From Kitasatospora kifunensis (GTDB lineage: Bacteria > Actinomycetota > Actinomycetes > Streptomycetales > Streptomycetaceae), in contig NZ_JACHJV010000002.1 of NCBI RefSeq assembly GCF_014203855.1, positions 124,001 to 188,000 on the forward strand: a DNA stretch of 64,000 nt. Direction: 5' to 3'. A model generated the notes under the pieces. The model was not told where the DNA came from and made no database searches. It saw only the letters and a program-made list of their open reading frames with translations. Numbering within the stretch: position 1 is the stretch's first letter; each line of letters starts with the position of its first letter. Shown piece by piece: positions 17,526-25,611 of the stretch. The translations under genes and the position numbers were made by a program.

Positions 17526-18473
17526 TCAGCGCGAGCCGGCACGGCGGAGCGTCTGTGACGGTGTCACTCCGTAGCAGTGGCGGTAGGTCTGCGCGAACCG
17601 CCCCAGGTGGGTGAAGCCCCAGCGGAGCGCCACATCGGTCACCGTTCCGATGCCGCGTCCGTCCGCGATCGCCAGCAGGTCGCGGTGGGCCAGATCGAGG
17701 CGGACTCGGCGGAGATAGGTGAGGGGAGTGGTCCGCAGATGGGTGCGGAAACCCGCTCGTAGGCTCTGCTGGCTGACCCGGGCGGCCTGCGCCATGTCCG
17801 CCACCGAGATCGGCTCATGGGCGTGCTCGGCGCAGTAGGTCGTGGCTCGTCGCAGCGCGCTCGGTAGGATCCCCACACCCCGGTCGGCGAGCGCCTCGGA
17901 GAGCGAGTGCGGTTGGGCATCCAGCAGGCCGTGGACCAGCACCTGCTCGAAGTGGCCGCGGCCGAGCGGCGACCGGTCGAGCAGTCCGGCTTCGGCCCAG
18001 CCCGCGAATCCCGATATGCCGCGTAGCCAGGCGCCGGTCGAGCCGGCGTCGCTGAGCACGGGTTCGAAGCGCGGTGGGCCTGACGGCACTTCACCGAGCC
18101 GGGTGGTCAACGCCCGTTCCATTGCCTCTTGGCGGATGAGCACCACCCAGGCCAGGGTGTCCGCGCTCCAGGCCATCGACAGCCGGTGCCCAGGACCGGC
18201 CATACTCAGGGGCGAACCGAGCTGTCTGCCGTTGATCGCGACCGTGCCGCTCCCGGCCAGCGGGATCTGCACGTAGAAGTCGGGCAGTTCACCCGGTTCG
18301 ACCTCGACCGCGGTCCCGTAGCCGATCTCGTACATGGCCACTGTGCCCTGGTGGAGAGAGCGAAAGCGGCTCCGACCATTGACCGAACGATCGGTCAGAA
18401 TTCTCAACCGGTGTGTGGTGAAGTGTCGACTGACCAGCGCGTGCATCTCGGAGACGTCACTGCTCTCGAACAT
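17526..18473 (-). CDS. AraC-family transcriptional regulator
   Basis: 315 aa. N-terminal ligand domain of the AraC-binding-like type (FYVQIPLAGSGTVAINGRQLGSPLSM about residues 65-95). C-terminal double helix-turn-helix: PISVADMAQAARVSQQSLRAGFRTHLRTTPLTYLRRVRLDLA and GTVTDVALRWGFTHLGRFAQTYRHCYGVTPSQTLRR. The ATG at 18471-18473 (MFESSDVSEM) is preceded by AGGTGGAG. No obvious operon; target genes unknown. Confidence 0.92.
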   Translation of the reverse strand: MFESSDVSEMHALVSRHFTTHRLRILTDRSVNGRSRFRSLHQGTVAMYEIGYGTAVEVEPGELPDFYVQIPLAGSGTVAINGRQLGSPLSMAGPGHRLSMAWSADTLAWVVLIRQEAMERALTTRLGEVPSGPPRFEPVLSDAGSTGAWLRGISGFAGWAEAGLLDRSPLGRGHFEQVLVHGLLDAQPHSLSEALADRGVGILPSALRRATTYCAEHAHEPISVADMAQAARVSQQSLRAGFRTHLRTTPLTYLRRVRLDLAHRDLLAIADGRGIGTVTDVALRWGFTHLGRFAQTYRHCYGVTPSQTLRRAGSR

Positions 18474-18734
18474 CACTCCACCTGGCCGGATCGGTGGAGT
18501 CGCACCGGTGTCGACCAGTCCTGCTTCCAAGCTCACCCCCCTGACCTGTGCCGCTGCCGACGGCGGCAGCGGCAGCGGCAGCGGCAGCCTAGCTGTTCCC
18601 GAGTCCTCCTGGCCATGGTTCGTTTCCGCCCGACAGGAGAGCGTGCCAGGCGGGGCGGCGCTGCCCCGACGCGGGGCTGGGGGTGGGCGAGGAGAGCGGA
18701 GCGGGGGCTGAAACCCCCATGGAACACGAAAACG

Positions 18735-18767
18735 ACGCGGGCCCGGCACAGTGTGCCGGGCCCGCGT
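18735..18767 (-). terminator. Terminator hairpin downstream of tRNA-fMet
   Basis: ACGCGGGCCCGGCACA and TGTGCCGGGCCCGCGT form a perfect 16-bp dyad around one base, seven bases beyond the tRNA 3' end. Confidence 0.85.
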
Positions 18768-18773
18768 CCTGCG

Positions 18774-18847
18774 TAGCGGGGACAGGATTTGAACCTGCGA
18801 CCTCTGGGTTATGAGCCCAGCGAGCTACCGAGCTGCTCCACCCCGCG
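18774..18847 (-). tRNA. Initiator tRNA-fMet (CAU)
   Basis: 74 nt without CCA. Cloverleaf: acceptor GCGGGG/CCCCGC with an unpaired C1, D-arm GCTC/GAGC-like, anticodon loop CTCATAA closed by three G-C pairs (GGG/CCC), the initiator hallmark, and T-loop TTCAAAT. An identical copy is at 55976-56049. Confidence 0.97.
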
Positions 18848-18931
18848 TCGTGGTCTGAACCGTACGGCACTTCGGCGACGAAGGGAAATCGGATTCGGGC
18901 GGCTCGCCGACCGGTTGCCGCCCGGACGATG

Positions 18932-19130
18932 GGGCGGACGAGGGGGTGGCAGCACCGGCCGGGCACGGCCCCGACGTGGCCGTGGTCGATGTCCGGATGC
19001 CGCCGACATTCACCGATGAAGGGATCCGTGCCGCAAGTTCGGCCTGTCGGCGAGTGAGAACGACAACCGCCGGGTGAAGGCGGTGCTGGCGTATCTGGCA
19101 GAGGCGGGCCCGGTACCACCCGCGGGCTGA
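18932..19130 (+). pseudogene. Remnant of a NarL/LuxR-type response regulator
   Basis: Two in-order pieces are visible: a receiver-domain piece GPDVAVVDVRMPPTFTDEGIRA (phosphoacceptor Asp region) and, after a frame change, the C-terminal end KFGLSASENDNRRVKAVLAYL, which closes the LuxR-type DNA-binding domain in such regulators. About 120 residues between them are gone. Stop at 19128-19130. Confidence 0.75.
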
Positions 19131-19215
19131 CCATGCGGCGTCAGCCGAGGCGTAGCCGCCGATCCCGCGACCACGGCCCGCCGGGAACGGCTCCCGGCGG
19201 GCACCTCGGTGCCAG

Positions 19216-19285
19216 GTCAGCGCGTGTCAGCGTGTGTCAGCGTGTGTCAACGCGTGTCAATGCGCGTCAGGGCGTGTCAGCGCGT
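19216..19285. repeat. Seven 10-bp tandem repeats at the SDR stop codon
   Basis: Units GTCAGCGCGT, GTCAGCGTGT (x2), GTCAACGCGT, GTCAATGCGC, GTCAGGGCGT, GTCAGCGCGT. The last unit contains the stop codon of the SDR gene (19277-19279), so the array begins in the coding end. Confidence 0.9.
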
Positions 19286-20032
19286 GGTGTAGCCGCCGTT
19301 GGCGAACACGGTCTGTCCGTTGATCCACCAGCCGTCGGTGAGCAGGAACTTCACCAGCGGTGCGATGTCCTCGATCTTGGTGAGGTCCCCGTTCATCGAG
19401 GACGACTTGTGGTACGCGACCGAGTCGTCGCTCTCGGCCGGGTAGAAGAACGAGGTGTCCATCGGGCCGGGAGCCACGTTGTTGACGGAGATGTTGCGGC
19501 CGTACAGCTCCTTGGACAGCGCGCGGGTGAAGTGCTCGACGGGGGACTTGCTGCCGGCGTAGACGGAGTACAGGCCGGTGTAGGCGGCCAGCAGCGAGGT
19601 CACGATCGTGACGATCTTCCCGCCCTCCTCCAGGCGCTTGGCCGCCTCGCGCATCATGAAGTACGCCGCCTTGGTGTTGACGGCGAACATCTTGTCGAAC
19701 TCTTCCTCCGTGGTCTCCGTCATGGGCTTCTTGACGACCATGCCGGCCGTGTTGACCATGCAGTCGACCTTGCCGAAGGCGCGCACCGCGGTGTCGAAGA
19801 GCGTCTCCACCTCGGCGACCTTGGTCAGGTCACCCTGATGGATGACGGCGTCGCCACCGAGCTTCTTCACGTCGGCGGCCGTCTGCTCGGCCTTGTCGCG
19901 TGAGGAGTCGCTGTTGTAGTGCACAACGATCCTGGCGCCATCCCGGGCGCACTCCTGGGCGATGAGGCTGCCGAGGTTCTTCGACGCGCCTCCGATGACG
20001 ACGACCTTGTCCTTGAGCGTATGAACGGGCAT
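19277..20032 (-). CDS. Short-chain dehydrogenase/reductase
   Basis: 251 aa. MPVHTLKDKVVVIGGASKNLG has a variant of the glycine-rich NAD(P) motif (GGxxxNLG); NTAG follows near residue 95; the catalytic set reads S (VTSLLAAYTG), Y-A-G-S-K (Tyr and Lys), and PGPMDT follows. A Rossmann-fold oxidoreductase of the SDR classical family, C-terminus GQTVFANGGYTTR. The ATG at 20030-20032 follows GAGGAGAG. Substrate unknown. Confidence 0.92.
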   Translation of the reverse strand: MPVHTLKDKVVVIGGASKNLGSLIAQECARDGARIVVHYNSDSSRDKAEQTAADVKKLGGDAVIHQGDLTKVAEVETLFDTAVRAFGKVDCMVNTAGMVVKKPMTETTEEEFDKMFAVNTKAAYFMMREAAKRLEEGGKIVTIVTSLLAAYTGLYSVYAGSKSPVEHFTRALSKELYGRNISVNNVAPGPMDTSFFYPAESDDSVAYHKSSSMNGDLTKIEDIAPLVKFLLTDGWWINGQTVFANGGYTTR

Positions 20033-20128
20033 GGAACTCTCCTCGTCAAGAGCTGGGGGAGGGGGAGGCAAGGCAGGGCTGGTCCGAACGGGTGGGTCCT
20101 GGCGCCTCGCTGCCACCAAACGCTCACG

Positions 20129-20398
20129 CTATGGCGCTGTGCCGGGGCCCGCATGTCGGGGTTCCGCCAGCCGGTGGTCGCTGCGCACGGCCGGCAGGGC
20201 GAGCCGCCGGATCTCCGGAATCTCCAGCATCGCGGAGCTGGTGCCACCGAGGCGGACGAGTTCGTGGCCGACGGTGGCGCCCATGCTGTGCCCGAACACG
20301 GCCCAGGGCCGGTCCAGCAGTGGCGCCACCTCGTCCGCGAGGTCGGCCACCAGGTCGGGCAGGCGCTGAGGGATATCTGATGTGCGGTCACGGTGTCC
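20129..20398 (-). pseudogene. Remnant of a type II thioesterase (RifR/GrsT-like)
   Basis: RTSDIPQRLPDLVADLADEVAPLLDRPWAVFGHSMGA carries the nucleophile motif GHSMG of editing thioesterases from PKS/NRPS clusters. It jumps to LEIPEIRRLALPAVRSDHRLAE, normally about 70 residues further along. The N-terminal oxyanion part and the C-terminal His are missing. No PKS or NRPS genes are in the window. Confidence 0.75.
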
Positions 20399-20435
20399 TC
20401 GTTCGATGCGCGAGGGAGCCGGGCGAGTCAAGATT

Positions 20436-20450
20436 CGGCAATGATTTTCA
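20436..20450. promoter_or_regulatory. Zur box (distal)
   Basis: CGGCAATGATTTTCA matches the Streptomyces Zur consensus TGAAAATGATTTTCA at 12 of 15 positions, about 113 bp upstream of the zinc-binding lipoprotein gene. Confidence 0.7.
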
Positions 20451-20475
20451 TCTCGGCGGCCGATCGGGCTGGTTT

Positions 20476-20490
20476 TGAAAATCATTTCCG
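20476..20490. promoter_or_regulatory. Zur box (proximal)
   Basis: TGAAAATCATTTCCG has a perfect left half-site and a near-match right half. It lies 40 bp from the distal box, suggesting cooperative Zur binding over the promoter of the lipoprotein gene at 20563. Confidence 0.75.
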
Positions 20491-20562
20491 ACTAGCGTTC
20501 TGCCGTCCAGCCGAGGCGGGCCCTGCCACAGGGCTTCGCAGCTCTCAGAGGAGTACCTGCAG

Positions 20563-21528
20563 ATGCGATCCGTCCTTCCCCGCACCGTCCGCAGACACCC
20601 CGCCCGCATCCTGCTGAGCGCGGCGGCCGTCGCCGCCCTCGCGACCGCCAGCGCCTGCGCCACCTCCTCGGCGGCGAAGACGAGTTCGTCCTCCTCGACG
20701 GCCGGCTCCAAGGTGATCCAGGTGGTGGCGGCGGAGAACTTCTGGGGCAGCATCGCCACCCAACTCGGCGGCGCGCACGTGAAGGTGACGAGCATCATCA
20801 CCAACCCGGACACCGATCCGCACTCCTACGAGCCGACCGCCGCCGACGGCCGGACGATCGCGGGCGCGGACTACGTGATCACCAACGGGATCGGCTACGA
20901 CGCCTGGTCGGACAAGCTGCTGGCCGCCAACCCGGCGTCGAACCGCACCGCGCTGAAGGTCGGTGACCTGGTGGGGCTGAAGGAGGGTGACAACCCGCAC
21001 CAGTGGTACTCGCACGACAGCGTGTACAAGGTGATCGACCAGATCACGGCCGACTACAAGAAGATAGACCCGGCCGACGCGGCCTCCTTCGACAGCCAGA
21101 AGCAGACCTTCGAGTCGCAGACCCTGGCCCAGTACAACCAACTGGAGTCGGACATCAAGGCGAAGTACTCGGGCACCCCGATCGGGGCCTCGGAGTCGAT
21201 CGTGACGCCGCTGGCCGAGAGCGTGGGCCTGAAGATGCTCACTCCGGAGACGTTCCTGGACGCGGAGAGCGAGGGCACCGACCCGACCGCGGCCGACAAG
21301 TCGACCATCGACCAGCAGATCGCCACCAAGCAGATCAAGATCTACGTCTTCAACACCCAGAACTCCGACCCCGACGTGGTGGCCCAGGTCAACGCGGCCA
21401 AGGCCCAGGGCATTCCGGTGGCCGAGGTCACCGAGACCCTCGCCCCGGCCAGCGCGAGCTTCCAGGACTGGCAGGTCAAGGAGTTGCAGGGCATCGAGAG
21501 CGCGCTGAAGCAGGCGATGGGCAAGTGA
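20563..21528 (+). CDS. znuA: Zinc-binding lipoprotein of an ABC importer
   Basis: 321 aa. Lipoprotein signal: RRHPARILLSAAAVAALATASAC, with the lipobox Cys near residue 32. Cluster A-I (ZnuA/TroA) features: NFWGSIATQLGG, the metal-binding DPHSYEPT His (about residue 86), NPHQWYS His (about 146), and a C-terminal Asp region (NTQNSDPD). No long His-rich loop. GAGGAG precedes the ATG. Two Zur boxes upstream indicate induction by zinc starvation. No permease or ATPase gene (znuBC) is adjacent, so it must work with components encoded elsewhere. Confidence 0.9.
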   Translation: MRSVLPRTVRRHPARILLSAAAVAALATASACATSSAAKTSSSSSTAGSKVIQVVAAENFWGSIATQLGGAHVKVTSIITNPDTDPHSYEPTAADGRTIAGADYVITNGIGYDAWSDKLLAANPASNRTALKVGDLVGLKEGDNPHQWYSHDSVYKVIDQITADYKKIDPADAASFDSQKQTFESQTLAQYNQLESDIKAKYSGTPIGASESIVTPLAESVGLKMLTPETFLDAESEGTDPTAADKSTIDQQIATKQIKIYVFNTQNSDPDVVAQVNAAKAQGIPVAEVTETLAPASASFQDWQVKELQGIESALKQAMGK

Positions 21529-21720
21529 GTACCTGTCCGATGGAGAAGGTAGGAGCGGACGGCGACCACGCCGTTCCCGCCTGGCCACCGCCACCGCGGT
21601 TCACGCCGTGACATTCCCGATCCGGCCCCACCAGCCCCACCGGCCCGCGCCCACCCGGCCACCGGCCGGGCGGATCGCGGTGATGGCGGCCTGATCCCGA
21701 TGGTGCAACGGGGAAGAACT

Positions 21721-22293
21721 ATGAACGACCGAGGCCTCTCCGCTCTCGCGGCGGCCTTCGAGCGCGGCGCGGCCGGGGGCGGCGCGCAGTCCGGCGCACG
21801 GCCCGGCGCGCGGCCCAAAGGCGCTCGCGCTGTCGATGCCGCTCGCGTTGTCGACGCCGCCCGCTCGCCGGCGTCGCCGGGCGAGGTGGGACTGATCGGG
21901 CGGCCGACGCCACAACGCACCGAGGTGCTGCAGGCGTTGGCCGGCTGCGAGGAGTTCATCAGCGCCCAGCTGCTCCACGCCAGTCTGCTCGCGGTCGGCT
22001 CCCGGGTCGGGTTGAGCACCGTCTACCGCACGCTCACCGCACTCGCCGCGGCCGGCCTGGCCGACGTGGTCCGCGACGTCAACGGCGAGAAGCTCTTCTG
22101 CTACCGTCCGGATGAGGACCACCGGCACTACCTGATCTGCCGTCGGTGCGGGATCAGCGTGCCGGTGGACGCCGGCCCGGTCGAGAGCTGGGCCGACGAG
22201 ATCGCCCGGACCTCGGGCTTCGCGCAGGTCCAGCACACGGTGGAACTGGCCGGCACCTGCGCCGACTGCGTGGTGGAGGAGGCCGACGGCTGA
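21721..22293 (+). CDS. zur: Fur-family zinc regulator (Zur-like)
   Basis: 190 aa from the ATG at 21721 (GGGGAAG upstream). Residues 1-55 are Ala/Gly/Arg-rich and unusual. The Fur fold follows: TPQRTEVLQALAGCEEFISAQLLHASL, LSTVYRTLTALAAAGLADVV (recognition helix), DEDHRHYLICRRCG (His and CxxC) and TCADCVVEE (second CxxC structural zinc). In Streptomyces Zur represses zinc uptake and zinc-free ribosomal proteins, and both are in this window. It could be a second Zur paralogue because of the extension. Confidence 0.85.
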   Translation: MNDRGLSALAAAFERGAAGGGAQSGARPGARPKGARAVDAARVVDAARSPASPGEVGLIGRPTPQRTEVLQALAGCEEFISAQLLHASLLAVGSRVGLSTVYRTLTALAAAGLADVVRDVNGEKLFCYRPDEDHRHYLICRRCGISVPVDAGPVESWADEIARTSGFAQVQHTVELAGTCADCVVEEADG

Positions 22294-22307
22294 GGTCGCG
22301 TGCGTGC

Positions 22308-22324
22308 GGGGCGCCGCGCGCCCC
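22308..22324 (+). terminator. Hairpin after zur
   Basis: GGGGCGC/GCGCCCC 7-bp stem with a 3-nt loop, 15 bp after the stop codon. Confidence 0.65.
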
Positions 22325-22393
22325 CAACTGCGTCTGATTCCAGCCACTCTGGGCTCCGATTCGGTGATGTGGAGTTGGTGGCATGGACGCAAC

Positions 22394-22419
22394 ATATGCA
22401 GACATTGCTATATGCTGAC
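22394..22419. promoter_or_regulatory. Putative ArsR/SmtB-type operator
   Basis: ATATGCAGAC (22394-22403) and ATATGCTGAC (22410-22419) form a direct repeat, and ATATGC...GCTATAT an imperfect dyad, in a locally AT-rich stretch upstream of the His-rich gene. ArsR-family sensors use ATA-rich dyads, and such a sensor is encoded 0.5 kb downstream. Confidence 0.45.
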
Positions 22420-22511
22420 TCGTAGATGCTCTGCGCAGCAGCCACGCCGTGCGCCATCGGCGCGTGTCCGGCGGTTCGGCGTGGTCACACAACCGAGAGG
22501 GAGTTCTCCGG

Positions 22512-22817
22512 ATGTCCACCGCAACGCAGCACGAGACGCACACCGACCACCCGCACGCCCACGGTGAGGGATGCGGCCACGTCGCCATTCCGCACGGCGA
22601 CCATGTCGACTACGCGCACGACAACCACATCCACCGGGTCCACGAGGGCCACGTGGACGAGTGCGCGGCCGCCGAGCACGCCGTGCACCAGGGGCACGAG
22701 GACCACGAGCACGGTGCTCGCTGCGGACACGTCGCGGTGCCGCACGGTGACCACGTCGACTACGTCCACGACGGCCACCGCCACGCCCGCCACGACGGGC
22801 ACTGGGACGACCACTGA
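22512..22817 (+). CDS. Histidine-rich metal-binding protein with internal duplication
   Basis: 101 aa, about a quarter His. Two copies of a CGHVA(I/V)PHGDHVDY(A/V)HD module (about residues 21-38 and 75-92) flank a linker with HEGHVDECAAAEHAVHQGH. No signal peptide. It probably buffers or chaperones Zn, Ni or Co in the cytoplasm. It is preceded by the putative ArsR operator and followed by a strong terminator, then the CzrA-like sensor gene. Function is inferred from composition and context only. Confidence 0.8.
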   Translation: MSTATQHETHTDHPHAHGEGCGHVAIPHGDHVDYAHDNHIHRVHEGHVDECAAAEHAVHQGHEDHEHGARCGHVAVPHGDHVDYVHDGHRHARHDGHWDDH

Positions 22818-22846
22818 CGCCTGCGGGCCTGGATGTAAGGCGGCGT

Positions 22847-22884
22847 GACGGGCGGGCCGGCTCCTCGGAGCGGGCCCGCCCGTC
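22847..22884 (+). terminator. Terminator after the His-rich gene
   Basis: GACGGGCGGGCC and GGCCCGCCCGTC, perfect 12-bp stem with a 14-nt loop. Confidence 0.85.
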
Positions 22885-22942
22885 GGCATTCCGGTCGCGC
22901 GCAAGGGGGGTGACAGCCATGTACCGGTTTTAAGGTATGCAG

Positions 22943-23275
22943 ATGGCAACCCACCCCGCCCCCGGCGACCAGCAGGACGAGCCCCACGCTGAGCCCCACC
23001 CCGAGCTGCAGGCCGCCAGCGAGCTGCTGCGCGCCCTGGCCGCCCCCGTCCGGCTGGGCATCGTGCGCGAACTCGCCGGTGGGCACCGGCGGGTGCACGA
23101 ACTCGTGGACGCGCTGGGAGTGAGCCAGCCGCTGGTCTCCCAGCACCTTCGAGTCCTGCGCACCTCACGCATCGTCACCGCCCACCGAAGATCCCGCGAG
23201 ATCGAGTACTCGCTCACCGACGAGCACATCGCCCACATCGTGCTGGACGCGATCCGGCACGCCGGCGAGGCGTGA
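22943..23275 (+). CDS. ArsR/SmtB-family metal sensor (CzrA-like)
   Basis: 110 aa. Winged helix: LLRALAAPVRLGIVRELAGG, VHELVDALGVSQPLVSQHLRVLRT (recognition helix) and wing VTAHRRSREIEYSL. Helix 5 carries D93-x-H95 and H106-x-x-E109, exactly the DxHx10HxxE zinc/cobalt site of CzrA/SmtB; there is no Cys site in the DNA-binding helix. It should release DNA on binding Zn2+ or Co2+ and control the adjacent His-rich gene. The ATG at 22943 has AAGG at proper spacing; an ATG at 22937 is also possible. Confidence 0.9.
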   Translation: MATHPAPGDQQDEPHAEPHPELQAASELLRALAAPVRLGIVRELAGGHRRVHELVDALGVSQPLVSQHLRVLRTSRIVTAHRRSREIEYSLTDEHIAHIVLDAIRHAGEA

Positions 23276-23282
23276 CCGTCCG

Positions 23283-23708
23283 TCAGCGTGGGCGCGGCAG
23301 CGGGACGTCGGGGCCGGGGGCTGGGATTCGTAGCGCCTTCAGACGCGCGGGGAGCGAGGCTGGTCCGTCCTCGGCGGCGGGCTGACGGAGCCAGTCGCAC
23401 AGCGCGGCGGTGTCCTCCGTGGTGGTCAGGTTGCCGAGCCACAGGGGGCGGGTTCGCCGTCCGTCGGACTGGCGCGCGTGGCTGCGGATGACGACCACGT
23501 TGGCCCGTTCGCACGGTCCCAGGCAGTCGGTGGTGCGCAGTCTGACGTGGGCCAGGTCGTCGGCTGCTGCGGCGAGTTGGGACAGCTGGGCTTCGTGGTC
23601 GACGTCGGGGTGTTTGGCGGGGCTTCCGCAGCAGCAGCCTCGGCAGAGCACGACGTCCACGGTCGCGGGCGGCAGCGGGGTGCGGGGGTCCGGGGCGTTC
23701 ATGGTCAT
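23283..23708 (-). CDS. (2Fe-2S) thioredoxin-like ferredoxin protein
   Basis: 141 aa. VDVVLCRGCCCGSPAKHPDVDHE near the N-terminus and TTDCLGPCERANVVVI in the middle supply the Cys residues of a thioredoxin-fold [2Fe-2S] protein, as found in actinobacterial cobalamin loci. Its ATG (23706-23708) overlaps the stop of the upstream binding-protein gene (ATGA), so it is the last gene of the riboswitch-controlled btu operon. A redox role in corrinoid handling is likely but unproven. Confidence 0.82.
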   Translation of the reverse strand: MTMNAPDPRTPLPPATVDVVLCRGCCCGSPAKHPDVDHEAQLSQLAAAADDLAHVRLRTTDCLGPCERANVVVIRSHARQSDGRRTRPLWLGNLTTTEDTAALCDWLRQPAAEDGPASLPARLKALRIPAPGPDVPLPRPR

Positions 23709-24790
23709 GCGCCGGTGGTGGGCAGGCCGAAGGCGGTGGGGTGGAGCCAGCGGGCGATGGCGGTGACGGCCTCGGCGTTGCGGGGGCCGGGGGTGAGCTG
23801 GTCGTAGGCCAGGGTGAGGAAGCAGCGGTTCTTGACCGCGGTCAGGTTCTTGGTGATCGGGCTGGTCTCCAGGAACTGCTGCTTCTGGTCGGCGCTGGGG
23901 GTGCCGTAGTCGTTGATGATGATGCACTGGGGGTCGGCGGCCGCGACCTGCTCCCAGGAGACCGAGGTCCAGCTCTGCTTGAGACCGGCGAAGACGTTGG
24001 TGCCGCCGCCCAGTTGGATGAGGGCGTCGGGCATCGCGAGGCCGCCGGCGGTGAAGGGTGCGGGCTGGCCGCTGTCGTAGACGAAGACCCGCAGCGGGGC
24101 CTGCCCGGCCGTCTTGGCCTGTGCCGCCGCCACCTCGGTCTTCATCGAGTCGATCAGCTGCTGGGCCTTGGTCCGCACGCCGAAGATCTGGCCGAGGTTG
24201 GTGAGGTCCTGGTAGGTGTCGTCGATGCTGACGGAGCTGGTCCCGCTCTGGACGTGGGCGCAGGACTCGGTGAGGGCCAGGGTCTTGATGCCGTACTTGG
24301 CCAGGCCGTCGGGCGTGAGGTCGGTGCCGGTGTGCAGTCCGTAGTTCCAGCCGGCGAAGAGGAAGTCCGGACGGAGGCCGACCAGCGGTTCCAGGGTGAA
24401 GTAGGACGGCGAGATGGTGGGCACCTGCTGGAAGGCCGCCTGGTACTGCTGGGGTATCGCCTTGCCGTTGGGGCCGTCGCTGTTGACGCCGAAGTCGCCG
24501 ACCATGTGCGATTCCACGCCCAGGGCGAGCATGTCCTCGGTGGTGTTGATGTCGTTGGACACGGCCCTGGTGGGCGGCTTGGTGAAGGTGAGCTTGCTGC
24601 CGCAGTTGGTCACCGTGACCGGGAAGGCGCCGTCGGTGGAGGTCGAGGCGGCGGCGGTGGTGGACCCGGCAGGGGCAGAGCCGCAGCTGGTGAGCACGCC
24701 GCTGAGCACCACGGCTGCTGCGGCGAGCGCTGTTGCCCGCAGGGCGCGTGTGCGTAGGTGGCGGGGGCGGGTGGTGCGGGGCGGGGCCAT
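23705..24790 (-). CDS. btuF: Corrinoid/cobalamin ABC transporter substrate-binding lipoprotein
   Basis: 361 aa. Lipoprotein signal with LTSC lipobox near residue 37. Class III (FecB/BtuF) fold: PPTRAVSNDINTTEDMLALGV, LVGLRPDFLFAGWNYG, a long central helix region, then SWEQVAAADPQCIIINDYG. Together with the permease and ATPase upstream and a cobalamin riboswitch it is assigned to vitamin B12 or corrinoid uptake. A haem/siderophore SBP would look similar; the riboswitch decides. The ATG at 24790 is preferred over an upstream TTG. Confidence 0.85.
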   Translation of the reverse strand: MAPPRTTRPRHLRTRALRATALAAAAVVLSGVLTSCGSAPAGSTTAAASTSTDGAFPVTVTNCGSKLTFTKPPTRAVSNDINTTEDMLALGVESHMVGDFGVNSDGPNGKAIPQQYQAAFQQVPTISPSYFTLEPLVGLRPDFLFAGWNYGLHTGTDLTPDGLAKYGIKTLALTESCAHVQSGTSSVSIDDTYQDLTNLGQIFGVRTKAQQLIDSMKTEVAAAQAKTAGQAPLRVFVYDSGQPAPFTAGGLAMPDALIQLGGGTNVFAGLKQSWTSVSWEQVAAADPQCIIINDYGTPSADQKQQFLETSPITKNLTAVKNRCFLTLAYDQLTPGPRNAEAVTAIARWLHPTAFGLPTTGA

Positions 24791-24840
24791 GGCGGTCCTA
24801 TCGATCAAGTATCCGGTGAAGAATGGGAGTTGTGAGTGCG

Positions 24841-25611
24841 CTAGCGGCGGGCGCGGCGCGGGATGAGGTGGGGCGTGCCGGTCTCGGGGTGGTCGACGAT
24901 CAGCACCTCGGCGCCGTACGCGCGCCGCACCAGGTCCGTGGTGATCACCTGGGCGGGCGGGCCGCCGGCGATGAGCCGGCCCTGGGCCAGCAGGTGGACG
25001 CTGTCGCAGAAGAGCGCGGCCAGGCTCAGGTCGTGCAGCGCGGCCAGCACGGTGACACCGAGTCCGGCGACGAGTTCCAGCACCTCCACCTGGTAGCGGA
25101 TGTCGAGGTGGTTGGTGGGCTCGTCCAGGATCAGGTGGTCCGCGTCCTGGGCGATGGCGCGGGCGATCAGGACCCGCTGCTTCTCGCCGCCGGAGAGGGT
25201 GTTGAAGCTGCGGTCGGCCAGGTGCGCGCAGCCGACCCGATCGATGGCGTGCCGCGCCGCGGCCAGGTCGGTGTGGTCGTCGCGGTCGAAGACGCGCTTG
25301 TGGGGTGTGCGGCCGATCAGCACCATCTCCAGGACGGTGAAGTCGAATTCGACGCTGCTCTCCTGGGCGATCACGGCGATCCGCCGGGCGGCCTGGCGGG
25401 GCGGCAGCGCCAGCAGGTCGGTGCCGTCGACCAGTACCCGTCCAGCCGAGGGGCGGTTGACCCGGTAGAGCGTCTTGAGGAGCGTGGACTTCCCGCTGCC
25501 GTTGGGTCCGAGCAGGCCCACCACGTGCCCGTCGGGGACGGTGAGGTCCACGTCGGTGACGACGCGTCGGCCCGCGACGTCCACGCAGAGTCCGACCAGT
25601 TCCAGGCTCAC
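24841..25611 (-). CDS. btuD: Corrinoid ABC transporter ATPase
   Basis: 256 aa, FepC/BtuD class. Walker A LLGPNGSGKSTLLKT, Q-loop IAVIAQESSVEFDFTV, signature LSGGEKQRVLIARAIAQD, Walker B HLILDEPTNHLD, H-loop LAALHDLSLA. The GTG at 25609-25611 overlaps the permease stop (GTGA). It powers import through the FecCD-type permease. Confidence 0.93.
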   Translation of the reverse strand: MSLELVGLCVDVAGRRVVTDVDLTVPDGHVVGLLGPNGSGKSTLLKTLYRVNRPSAGRVLVDGTDLLALPPRQAARRIAVIAQESSVEFDFTVLEMVLIGRTPHKRVFDRDDHTDLAAARHAIDRVGCAHLADRSFNTLSGGEKQRVLIARAIAQDADHLILDEPTNHLDIRYQVEVLELVAGLGVTVLAALHDLSLAALFCDSVHLLAQGRLIAGGPPAQVITTDLVRRAYGAEVLIVDHPETGTPHLIPRRARR

